DNA from: Pandoraea cepalis
GTDB taxonomy: Bacteria; Pseudomonadota; Gammaproteobacteria; Burkholderiales; Burkholderiaceae
Direction of reading: 5' to 3'
Assembly: GCF_902459665.1 (NCBI RefSeq)
Contig: NZ_CABPSL010000013.1
Span: 93,399 to 157,398 of the forward strand
Length of the DNA: 64,000 bases
The position numbers were made by a program, and so were the translations under genes. Of this stretch, positions 9,479 to 18,000 are shown piece by piece (the stretch's first letter is position 1; each line of letters opens with the position of its first letter). A model generated the notes under the pieces. The model made no database searches, was not told where the DNA came from, and saw only the letters and a list, made by a program, of their open reading frames with translations.

Positions 9479-9650
9479 CTTGCCCGTACGTTTCACAACC
9501 GTCCGGCACGCGCTACCGGGCAGCAACCGTTTCCGTTTAGGCCCACCCACGACGCGCCGTGTCCCTGAGCCGTTGGCCGAATCGTGCCTCGCGAGCGACG
9601 CGTTTTCCACGATTCAGGCTGAGCGCGTTTTGCCGCTTTTGCGTCGCCCA

Positions 9651-9953
9651 TAGCAAGGTTTTAAGGTTTTAATAGGTTTACTGTATGTATACATAGTAGT
9701 AGTTAACAAAGGCGGCCGACTCCTGTGGATAACCACAGTTAACGTCGAGTAAACAGAAAGTTGCCCGAATGAGAACTGGATGGAAAAACAGCGGGTATCC
9801 CAAGAACAACTCGGAACAGTTTTTGGCCTTGTGGAAAGATTCGCGAGTTATCCCGAACCCATGCACAACCAGTCCGACAGGTTATCCAGAAAGTTATCCA
9901 CAGGCGCCTAAATATTGTGCAGGACACCCTCGAAAACGGGGTTTTGTGGATAA
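9651..9953. other. oriC: Putative chromosomal replication origin: DnaA-box cluster with unwinding element
   Basis: Perfect DnaA boxes (TTATCCACA or complement) are at 9724-9732 (minus), 9894-9902 (plus) and 9945-9953 (minus). One- or two-mismatch boxes are at 9848-9856 (TTATCCCGA) and 9882-9890 (TTATCCAGA). Read on the minus strand from 9732, the order is DnaA box, a GC-rich spacer, CTACTACTA (9696-9704, complement of three TAG trios), then an AT-rich block. Bases 9651-9710 have only 16 G+C of 60 by hand count. This box / GC spacer / DnaA-trio / AT-rich order is the basal unwinding architecture described for bacterial origins. dnaA is not within the window on either side, so identity as oriC is inferred, not proved. 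Confidence 0.72.
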
Positions 9954-10758
9954 TTTTGACGTTCCTGCGTTAGCCGAACGGTTCGCGGATACAATCTCGC
10001 CACTTTGAAATGTGACTTGGCGTGCGTGGTGCAAGAAGTGAAAGATGCTGGTTTTGCTGAATGTAACGAGCGAGATCGCTGGTACTGTCAAATTCTTCAA
10101 TTCGCGTGTCCGGAAGGGGCCTCCCGCGGACACGTTGCCCCGCACTTCCCTCCAGTTTCCTGCGCAGCACCTCCCTCGCCGATTGGCGATTTACGGTCGC
10201 GTTTCAAATGATTCGCATGTCGTTGGACGTTTGCTACGAAACGCAGGGCATCGGGTACGCTCACGCCGCATGTCGGATGGCGCCGAAATGTCTCGAAAAT
10301 CGAGTGGATTTTCACAAGATCGTTGTCCGCGATGGTGGCCCGTGGGTGGGATCGCTAAGGTCTGCGAGCCATGTCTGGCGAGGCTTTGCCGATGTGCGCG
10401 GAGATCGTGCGGGATGCGAGGCGGTTCCCAACGGCCGCTGCGGGCGACGCCTGTTCGATCTGCCGCGTAATTGGCATGGGATGCGAAATGTTTTTCCCAA
10501 TTTGATCCTTCGCAAAGCGAGTGCGCAGGACACCAATATTTTGTAAACATCTTGAGTAGGATTTGGGAGATCAGTACAAGAACTGATACGCCAAAATCAA
10601 ACTCAGAACACACAATGGAATCGTGGTGGGGCGGTGGGTTCAACAGCGACTTGCCGTCGCGTATCGACACGGAAGTGGCTTAGGGTTTCCCCCGGGCGGG
10701 GCGCCGACATGGATGCAAGGCAATGACGAGACGTGTGATGCACCGCCCGTAAGTTCAT

Positions 10759-10786
10759 TTGACAAGCTGTTTTACTGACGTATAGT
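10759..10786 (+). promoter_or_regulatory. Sigma-70-like promoter of the MarR gene
   Basis: TTGACA (10759-10764), 16-base spacer, TATAGT (10781-10786), with the MarR ATG 24 bases further on. The short distance implies a leader of under 20 nucleotides. MarR-type proteins often bind over their own promoter. Confidence 0.6.
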
Positions 10787-10809
10787 TTTTAGAAATCCTA
10801 ACGAAAATC

Positions 10810-11451
10810 ATGGCTACTCCGACCCCACTAGATGAAGCGCTGCCCAAGCGCGTGACAGCCGGTTTGTTGCGCATGGGAACCGCGTTACGGAGCCACGCCT
10901 GGGAGGGCGCGGCAATGGCTGGATTGACGCCGACGCAGGGCGAGATTCTGACGCTCTTGCTCTCGCGTGGCGTGCCGATGCGATTGGGCGAGATTGCGGA
11001 GGATGCCGCACTCACATCGGCCACGGTCAGCGAGGCCGTAAGCACGTTGGAAAACAAGGGCCTGGTCGAGAAGCGTCGCGATGCGAACGACGGCCGTGCC
11101 CTGGCGCTGCGTCTGACTGCGCGCGGCAAGACGGCAGCCAAAAAGGCGTCGCAATGGCCGAACTTCCTGACCACGGCGTCGGAATCGTTGGGCGAGAAGG
11201 AATGTGCCCAACTCTACCGAACGCTCGTCAAGCTGATCTTCACGATGCAGGAGCGGGGCGACGTACCACCGCAACGCATGTGCCTGACGTGCAGCCACTT
11301 CGAAGTCTCGGCGCGCGGCAAAGGCCAATACCGCTGCGATCACTTCAATGTGACGTATGACGATTCGCGCCTGCCGCTGGACTGCAACGCGCATGAGGAC
11401 GCCGACATCGCCATGCAGCGCAAAGTCTGGAAGCTGTATAGCAAAACCTGA
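10810..11451 (+). CDS. MarR-family regulator with Cys/His-rich C-terminal extension
   Basis: DNA-binding winged-helix regulator of 213 residues. The winged helix spans roughly residues 40-110 (LTPTQGEILTLL to RLTARGKTAA). Beyond the usual MarR length there is a tail with C158-L-T-C161-S-H163, C176-D-H178 and C192-N-A-H195, which looks like a metal-binding or thiol-sensing cluster. That extension is a known feature of some betaproteobacterial MarR proteins, but its ligand is unknown to me. The gene has its own promoter and terminator, so it is monocistronic. Target genes are not evident; autoregulation is the simplest expectation. Confidence 0.85.
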   Translation: MATPTPLDEALPKRVTAGLLRMGTALRSHAWEGAAMAGLTPTQGEILTLLLSRGVPMRLGEIAEDAALTSATVSEAVSTLENKGLVEKRRDANDGRALALRLTARGKTAAKKASQWPNFLTTASESLGEKECAQLYRTLVKLIFTMQERGDVPPQRMCLTCSHFEVSARGKGQYRCDHFNVTYDDSRLPLDCNAHEDADIAMQRKVWKLYSKT

Positions 11452-11499
11452 GCGGCTGGCCGGCATTCGTCACGCGCAGGCGGCGCGAGCCAGGGGGAG

Positions 11500-11531
11500 A
11501 ACGTCATTCGGTACCGGGTGACGTTTTTTTT
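11500..11531 (+). terminator. Intrinsic terminator after the MarR gene
   Basis: AACGTCA (11500-11506) pairs with TGACGTT (11519-11525), with CGGTACCG inside the loop able to extend the fold, followed by eight T residues (11524-11531). Confidence 0.85.
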
Positions 11532-11612
11532 CGTCGACGCTTGTCACGCACATGAGTGTCGCCTGCCTGTACACTGCGCTTTTTTGCATCCACGAAACCT
11601 CATCGCACAGAG

Positions 11613-12065
11613 ATGGCAGCCAAGCGCAGAATCGAAGTCAGGAAGTCCGGCGTCCACGGTAAGGGGGTGTACGCGCTCAAGCGTCTCAAGAAAGGGGATC
11701 GCGTGATCGAGTACAAGGGCGAGATCATTTCGTGGCGTGAGGCCTTGCGCCGCCATCCTCACGATCCGGCCCACCCGACGCACACCTTCTACTTCAGTCT
11801 GGAAGACGGACGGTGCATCGACGGCAAGGTCGACGGCAACAACGCCCGCTGGATCAACCACGCCTGCTCGCCCAACTGCGAAGCGCGTGAAGAGGGCGAA
11901 CATGTCTATATCTATGCCGTGCGCGACATCGAGCCTGGCGAAGAGTTGTTTTACGACTACGGTCTGGTGATCGACGCGCGCTACACGGCAAAACTGAAAC
12001 GCGAATACGCTTGCCACTGCGGTACCAAGGCGTGCCGTGGCACGCTGCTCGCACCGAAGCGCTGA
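11613..12065 (+). CDS. SET-domain protein-lysine methyltransferase-like protein
   Basis: Compact SET-domain protein of 150 residues, a eukaryotic-style SAM-dependent lysine methyltransferase fold found in some bacteria. The motif GKGVYALKRLKKGD is near residues 16-29, the core NHAC at 82-85 within RWINHACSPNCE, and ELFYDYG at 111-117. A post-SET cysteine cluster (C134, C136, C141, with C89 in the core) would bind zinc. The ATG at 11613 follows a purine-rich segment and begins just before the domain; an upstream start would add 19 residues unlike the family. The substrate is unknown. The preceding terminator implies separate transcription, and it is convergent with phhB 43 bases away. Confidence 0.85.
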   Translation: MAAKRRIEVRKSGVHGKGVYALKRLKKGDRVIEYKGEIISWREALRRHPHDPAHPTHTFYFSLEDGRCIDGKVDGNNARWINHACSPNCEAREEGEHVYIYAVRDIEPGEELFYDYGLVIDARYTAKLKREYACHCGTKACRGTLLAPKR

Positions 12066-12108
12066 ACGCGTCGGGCGTTACCCGCGGCAGCAAGCGCGCA
12101 GCGGCAGG

Positions 12109-12414
12109 TCAGTTGGAGGCGCGATCGCCTGCGAACTGGTCGATGGCCACGGCCAGATCGACATCGCGTTGGGTCAGGCCGTCGGCGTCGTGCGTCGAGA
12201 GGGTGATGTCTACCCGGTTATAGACGTTGAACCACTCTGGATGGTGGTTCATCTTCTCGGCCTTGAGCGCGACCTGCGCCATGAAGCCGAAGGCCTCATT
12301 GAAGTCGTGGAATGTGAAGCTGCGCTGGATGGCGTCGCGTCCGACCACCTGGTGCCACTCTGGCAGCACTTCGGTCAGGCTGGCGCGTGCCTCGGAGGAG
12401 AGTCGTGTTGTCAT
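12109..12414 (-). CDS. phhB: Pterin-4a-carbinolamine dehydratase
   Basis: Dehydrates 4a-hydroxytetrahydropterin formed by phenylalanine hydroxylase, so recycling the pterin cofactor. The product has 101 residues, typical for PCD. The signature [14 protein letters not shown] (residues 58-71) contains the catalytic His pair. The ATG at 12414 is preferred: the open frame continues upstream but encodes a Cys/Arg/Pro-rich stretch with no homology. It lies downstream of phhA on the same strand, with a 289-base gap that may hold its own promoter, so co-transcription is likely but not certain. Confidence 0.93.
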   Translation of the reverse strand: MTTRLSSEARASLTEVLPEWHQVVGRDAIQRSFTFHDFNEAFGFMAQVALKAEKMNHHPEWFNVYNRVDITLSTHDADGLTQRDVDLAVAIDQFAGDRASN

Positions 12415-12703
12415 GGCATTCCTTTCAAAGCGTTCAGTGCAAATCGGGCCAACGGGCATGCACCGACGCCGGCATGGCGTCAGTGATGGCTGCGTACGGT
12501 TGTCAGGAGGGTTGTCGGCTGGGCCGCACGCAGCGCCCACGAAGCGGCAGGGTTGCCGGTTCATGCGACCTATTGTTTCACAGGCGAGCTGGGCGTGTGC
12601 GTGAGCCCTGTCCTATAACGCGAAGGGTCGGGACATAAGACCGGGCGCCAGGAGGCGTCGAACGACAGGCCGCGGCGCGACCCGGGGCCTGCCAGACGGT
12701 GCA

Positions 12704-13549
12704 TCATGCCGGCAACAGGATAGGCGTGTCGTCGGGATGGCGGGCGTTGGCCTCGAATGCCGGCTGCTCGGCAAACGTCTTGAACAGCGTGGGCAGGTCG
12801 GCACGCATGGCGTCGAACAGTTGGGCGAAGTCGTCGATCACGAAGTACGTCTGCTGGAATGTGTCGATGCGGTATTGCGTGCGCAGTACCCGCTCGAGCG
12901 AAAATCCGAGCCGATTCGGCGCGCGCGAGGTCAGCGAGAAGTCGGTTTCGCCGCGGCTCGAGACAATTCCGGCGCCATAGATGCGCAGGCCGTCGCCGTC
13001 GCGCATCAGGCCGAATTCGACGGTGTACCAGTACAGGCGGGCGAGCAACGGGAGTGCCCCCAGCGATTGCGCGACCTTGCCGGCTTTGCCGTAGGCTTGC
13101 ATGAAATCGGCGAACACCGGATTGGCGAGCAGCGGCACGTGACCGAAGACGTCGTGAAAGCAGTCGGGCTCTTGCAGGTAGTCGAGCTGGTCGGGACGGC
13201 GCATCCACCACGTCGCCGGGAAGCGGCGGTTTGCGAGATGCTCGAAAAAGACGTCGTCCGGCACGAGTCCGGGTACGGCAACGACCTGCCAGCCGGTCGC
13301 CGCCATCAGTTTTTCGTTCAGGTGTTCGAACTCCGGCACGCGACGCGCGTCCATGTCGAGGGCGCGAATGCCGTCCATGAACGCATCGCAGACCCGGCCC
13401 GGCAGCATCGCCGTTTGACGTTCGTAGAGTTGCTGCCACACCGCGTGATCGACCGCGCCGTATTGATCGACGGGTTGTTCAATGGTGAAGTCGGGCCGGG
13501 TCGTGAGACCGGCATCGAATTGCTCTCGGAGCATGGCAGTAAGGGACAT
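12704..13549 (-). CDS. phhA: Phenylalanine 4-monooxygenase
   Basis: Non-haem iron, pterin-dependent hydroxylase converting phenylalanine to tyrosine. At 281 residues it is the compact bacterial form without an ACT domain. The iron ligands are visible: H132 and H137 in FHDVFGHVPLL and E178 in YWYTVEFGL. Divergent from an Lrp-family regulator, with a 141-base spacer carrying strong inverted repeats. With phhB, it forms the standard phenylalanine to tyrosine module. Regulation by the adjacent Lrp protein in response to an aromatic amino acid is inferred from arrangement. Confidence 0.96.
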   Translation of the reverse strand: MSLTAMLREQFDAGLTTRPDFTIEQPVDQYGAVDHAVWQQLYERQTAMLPGRVCDAFMDGIRALDMDARRVPEFEHLNEKLMAATGWQVVAVPGLVPDDVFFEHLANRRFPATWWMRRPDQLDYLQEPDCFHDVFGHVPLLANPVFADFMQAYGKAGKVAQSLGALPLLARLYWYTVEFGLMRDGDGLRIYGAGIVSSRGETDFSLTSRAPNRLGFSLERVLRTQYRIDTFQQTYFVIDDFAQLFDAMRADLPTLFKTFAEQPAFEANARHPDDTPILLPA

Positions 13550-13596
13550 GATGCGAACGACTCAATCAGGCAGTGACAGTGATTGAAAGTGTAGTG

Positions 13597-13664
13597 CGCA
13601 TGGCATGCGAAATGGGCGCATAATGCGCCTGTGGTGAAAGTCGTTTGCATAAATTTCGCATAAA
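13597..13664. promoter_or_regulatory. Operator array between phhA and lrp-type regulator
   Basis: Two related inverted repeats, CGCATG-G-CATGCG (13597-13609) and GGCGCAT-A-ATGCGCC (13615-13629), have centres 19 bases apart. They are followed by two direct copies of GCATAAA (13647-13653 and 13658-13664) 11 bases apart. All share a GCAT core. Spacing near two helical turns is what an Lrp-type oligomer would bind. Confidence 0.65.
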
Positions 13665-13690
13665 AATGTGAATTATTGCGGAGAATCGTC

Positions 13691-14182
13691 ATGCTTGTTC
13701 TGGATCACTTCGATTTGGCTCTTCTGGACGCGTTGCAGAAGGAGGGGCGTGCCACGCACCATCAGTTGGCGGAGCACGTGGCGCTTTCCGCGTCGCAGAT
13801 AGGCCGCCGCCTGCAGCGGCTCGAGGCTGAAGGCGTTATCGAGGGATATCGTGTGGTGCTGCGACCCGAGGCGTTGGGTCTGGCCGTGACGGCATTCACG
13901 ACGTTGCGTCTGCAACATCATGGCGATCAGGTCATCGAACGTTTTCAGGCGGAAATCGATCTGTTGCCCGAAGTGCTCGAGTGTCACGCGGTGGTTGGCG
14001 AGGCGGATTACCTGCTGCGCATCGTGGTGCCGGACCTGAATGCCCTGTCGGCCTTCGTCATGAAGCGGCTGATGCAGGTGCCGGGCGTGGAGAACGTGCG
14101 CTCGAACATCGTGCTCAGCGCTTTCAAGCGCAGCAATGCGCTGCCGCTGCACTATCTGGCGAACCGACAATCGTCTCGCTGA
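13691..14182 (+). CDS. Lrp/AsnC-family regulator, probably of phhA
   Basis: Transcription regulator of 163 residues with an N-terminal helix-turn-helix (DFLALLDALQ-like helix then ALSASQIGRRLQRLEAEGVI, about residues 33-52) and a C-terminal RAM/ACT-like effector domain. The ATG at 13691 places the first helix at the start, as in the family; an in-frame start 5 codons upstream is possible. Divergent from phhA, so the effector is probably phenylalanine or tyrosine (inference). It also probably represses itself through the shared operator. Confidence 0.88.
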   Translation: MLVLDHFDLALLDALQKEGRATHHQLAEHVALSASQIGRRLQRLEAEGVIEGYRVVLRPEALGLAVTAFTTLRLQHHGDQVIERFQAEIDLLPEVLECHAVVGEADYLLRIVVPDLNALSAFVMKRLMQVPGVENVRSNIVLSAFKRSNALPLHYLANRQSSR

Positions 14183-14277
14183 GCGGGTGCGGCGCCACGC
14201 TGCCTCGCATCGCTATTTTCCCGCCCTTTGCCGGATGTCCCGGCATGTCCCTGCGCGCTTGGGGCAGGCGTTCGCTT

Positions 14278-14297
14278 GTCCGATCGATGGATCGGAC
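14278..14297. terminator. Hairpin between convergent lrp and FUSC genes
   Basis: GTCCGATC (14278-14285), loop GATG, GATCGGAC (14290-14297). There is no clear T-run, so termination activity is uncertain, but the position between two convergent genes fits. Confidence 0.4.
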
Positions 14298-14331
14298 GGC
14301 AAGCCGTTTGCGCGGCCTTATGTTCGACGGC

Positions 14332-14847
14332 TCAGTCAGTAGGCATCAACCAGGGCTTCACGTAGCGCCCATAGATTAGCGACTGAATGAGCGCGACAGT
14401 GGAGCCGATCAGCACTTCGATCACGCGCAACATGGCGAGGCTGAGCTCCTGATGCAGCCCTTGCCCCTGTCCGCTCAACGCTGCCGACATCAGGATGACC
14501 ACCGTGGCCGGGCCCAGACGCCAATTGGCCGGATAGTTCTGCACCAGCATTGCAGCCAGCGTGGCCAGCGTGATGCCCACAAGCATGGCCGCCAGCCCGG
14601 GCCCGAAGACGAGCAAGACGATGCAAGCGATGACGGCCCCGGTGATCGTGTTGATCGAGCGCGCCTTGAAGTTGCTGCGCGCCTGCATCGGGTCCGGTTC
14701 GGTCACGATGATGAGCGAGATCATTGCCCAATAAGGCTCTGGAAAGCCTGCCGCCCGCAGGCCGAACCAGACGATCAGCGAGCCGCTAAGAATCTTCACC
14801 AGATAGACCAGTGCGTTCTTCTTGGGGTGGAGAATGGCTAGAGACAT
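14332..14847 (-). CDS. FUSC-family small membrane protein
   Basis: Inner-membrane protein of 171 residues with about five hydrophobic helices. It resembles the N-terminal half of FUSC/aromatic-acid exporter proteins. Typical features are the PYWAMISLIIVTEPD segment near residue 38 and a later GPATVVILMSAALSG helix. The ATG at 14847 is chosen because the frame upstream runs into non-membrane, Arg/Ser-rich sequence. The partner soluble domain found in full-length exporters is missing, so its transport role is unproven. Divergent from the alpha-2-macroglobulin gene. Confidence 0.72.
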   Translation of the reverse strand: MSLAILHPKKNALVYLVKILSGSLIVWFGLRAAGFPEPYWAMISLIIVTEPDPMQARSNFKARSINTITGAVIACIVLLVFGPGLAAMLVGITLATLAAMLVQNYPANWRLGPATVVILMSAALSGQGQGLHQELSLAMLRVIEVLIGSTVALIQSLIYGRYVKPWLMPTD

Positions 14848-15043
14848 GACGCGCCCACGTTGCGAACATGGAAAGGTGCCAGTGTGACATAGGCGAATCC
14901 TGGAACCCAACCCAGAAGATTCCGCCTTGGTCGAGCGGCCGATCCGAAATGCGGTTTCCCGATGTGCATGGGAAGGGAAACGGTTCGAAATGCCAACGAC
15001 TGCGGGGTAGAATCGCCTGACCAGAACTCGGGAGGAGACCGGC

Positions 15044-18000
15044 ATGCAAAGCCGAACGCAACGCGTCTGGCCGGCCGCGCCGTGGGTGTGGGCGGTGCTG
15101 TGTCTTGGTGGGTTCGCCGCGTCGCCCGTGCAGGCGGCGCGCGTCACGAGCGTCAGTCCGCAAGGCGAGGTCGCGAGTGTGGACCAGGTCGTCGTGAAGT
15201 TCGACGAAGCCATGGTGCCGGCGGGCGATCCGCGCGCGCAGGCGCCAGCCGCCGTGAAGTGCTCCGACACGTCGCTCGCAGGCGAGGGCCATTGGCTCGA
15301 ACCGAAGATCTGGGTCTACGATTTCAAGTCGTCGCTGCCGCCGGGTGCGAAATGCTCGGTGGAGCTGCGCGGCGGGTTGTCCGCCGTCTCGGGCGCCGCG
15401 CTGTCGGGCACCACGCGTTACGCGTTCAACACGGGCGGCCCGGCCGTCACGGCCATCCGTCCGTCGTACGGTCCCATCGACGAAAACCAGATCTTCATCC
15501 TTACGCTCAATGGCGCGGCGCAGCCCGCCAGTGTGATTCAACACGCCTGGTGCGAGACGGAAGGGGTTGGGGAACGCATCGGCGTGAAGGGAATCGAGGG
15601 CGACACGCGTTCGGCGTTGCTCAAGCGTTTCAGTCTGGAGAAGCAGGCCGCGCGTGTCGTCATGCTGCAATGCAACCGAACGCTTGCGGCGGGCGCCAAG
15701 ATGCATCTGGTGTGGGGCGCGGGTATCACCACGCCATCGGGCGTGCCAACGAAGCAGGCGCGACGTTTTGAATACGATGTGCGTGAACCGTTCACGGCCA
15801 GTTTCAGTTGCGAGCGCGAGAACGCGAACGCGCCCTGCACGCCGTTGCGGCCACTGCGTCTGACGTTCAACTCGCCCGTTGCGCGCGACATGGCGGCCAA
15901 GATTCGTCTGCATGGCGCGGGTGCCGAACGGTCGCCGGCGTTCAGCGATTCGGATCGCACGTCCAGTGTGAGCGATGTCACTTTCAACGCGCCGTTCCCC
16001 GAGAAGGCCGAGCTGACGATCTCGCTGCCGAAAGGATTTACGGACGACAGTGGCCGAGCGCTCGACAACGCAGGCGAATTCCCGTTGAAGACGAAGACGG
16101 CGACGATGCCGCCGCTGGCCAAGTTCGCGGCCGCGCCGTTCGGCATTGTGGAGCGCTTTGCCGAGCCCGGCATGCCGCCGATGCTGCCGGTCACGCTGCG
16201 CAAGGTCGAGCCCGCGCTGCAGATCAACGGGCTGGGCGTGGCTGGCGAGGCTGCAAAGACCGGCGGGGGCGGCGAGAGCGGACGCACCCTGCAACTGCGG
16301 GTCGACGACGACGCCGAGGTCATGAACTGGATGTCGCGCGTGCGCCGATTCGACGAAACGACGATGACCCGCAAGCAGATTGCGCAGGAGATGCCGTCGA
16401 TTCTTACGGCCCCAGCGGCCAATGTGGCGTTCGGGCCGAATGCCGCGGTGATCGTCGAGGACAAGATCACGCGTTATGACACGCGCAGCCTGTCGTTGCT
16501 GTCCGGATGGCCTGGCGTCCAGGCGTTGACCCTGCCCGTGCCCAAGGAGAAAGATCCGCGCCCGTTCGAAGTGGTCGGCATTCCATTCCAGAAGCCCGGC
16601 TTTTATGTCGTGGAGTTGGCCTCGCCATCGCTCGGGGCGGCCCTGTTGGGCAAGTCGTTGCCGATGTACGTACGCACGACGGTGCTCGTCACCAATCTTG
16701 GGGTGCATTTCAAGATGGGCCGCGAGAATTCCATTGCGTGGGTGACGACGCTGGACAAAGGCCAGCCGGTGGCCAATGCGAAGGTGCGAGTGCTCGATTG
16801 CGATGGCAGCGAAGTGGCGAGCGCCGTGACCGACAAGACGGGCGTGGCGAAGATCGACAAGTCGCTCGAGCGATACCGGTACTGCGAGAAGTCGATGCGC
16901 TCGGGGTACTTCGTGGTCGCCCGCACGCAGGGGAACGATCCCGACATGGCGTTCGTGTCTTCCGACTGGGATCGCGGCATCGAGCCCTGGCGGTTTCATG
17001 TGCCGACCGACGGTGGCAGCAGTCCCACCGTGCGCGCGCAAACGGTATTCGACCGCGTGCTGTTCCGCGTTGGCGAAACGGTGTCGATGAAGCACTTCAT
17101 CCGTCAGGAAACGATGCAGGGGCTGGTGTTGCCCGCGAGTCTGCCGTCGCAATTGACGATCACCCATGAGGGTTCCGGACAAACCTACACGCAGCCCATC
17201 AAGTGGCGCAACGGAAGGCTCGCCGAAAACACTTTCCAGATTCCGCAGGGCGCGAAGCTTGGCGAGTACGCGGTGACGCTCGACTACACGGAGGCGGATT
17301 CGCGTCCGAAGTCGTATCCCTCATCGCTCGACGCGGGGCATTTCCGCGTGGAGGCTTTCCGGCTGCCGGTGCTGGCCGGATCGATTAGTGTGCGCGATGC
17401 CGCGAAGTCACCGCTCATCAACAAGACCGAAGCCCCGGTAAATGTGCAGGTGAACTACGTGGCGGGTGGCCCGGCGGGCAACTTGCCGGTGCGCGTCTCG
17501 GCGTTGTTGCGCGTGCGAGACATGACCTTCGACGGGTACGACGATTTCAGCTTCACGCCGTACCGTCCGCCGTCGGCGCAGTCGGGGGCCGATGACGGGG
17601 ATCAGGGCAATGACGAGAGTGCGGGAGCGAGCGATCAGAAGCTGGTCGCCGACAAGCAGCGGCTTGTGCTCGACAGAAACGGTGCAGGTAATCTGACGCT
17701 CAAGGACTTGCCCAAGGTCGACCGTCCAAGCGATCTCGTGCTCGAGGCGAGCTTCGCGGATCCGAACGGCGAAATTCAGACGCTTCGGGGCAATGCCACG
17801 TTGTGGCCCGCGAATCTCATCACAGGCGTGCGCAGCGAGAGCTGGGTGTCGGTGACCCACAAGCTTCCGGTGAAGGCGCTCGCGCTTGATTTGCAGGGCA
17901 AGCCGAAGGCCGGGGTGGCGATGGACGTGCGCGCCGAGGCGCGGATGACCACCAGCAGTCGCAAGCGCATGGTGGGGGGGTTCTATGCGTACGACAACCA

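Larger units (their letters stand above)
9377..10809. other. 1.43-kb non-coding region containing an oriC-like element
   Basis: No open frame here resembles a protein: the candidate frames on both strands are Arg/Pro/Ser-rich with no recognisable motif and no ribosome-binding site. Contents from left to right are a terminator (9455-9478), an AT-rich block (9651-9710), a DnaA-box cluster (9724-9953), a stretch of G-rich sequence (10321-10500, about 68 G to 46 C by hand count), and a sigma-70-like promoter for the MarR gene (10759-10786). A 12-base sequence G(T/C)GCAGGACACC occurs at 9917-9928 and again near 10521-10532. Confidence 0.7.

Noticed and set aside
9561..9572. GTCCCTGAGCCG, similar to a conserved part of 6S RNA
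   Set aside because: No long closing stem or central bubble of about 180 nucleotides can be drawn around it.
10045..10670. Several frames of 140-160 codons on both strands in the origin-like region
   Set aside because: No ribosome-binding sites, no hydrophobic or conserved pattern, high Arg/Ser/Pro/Cys content; all look like chance frames.
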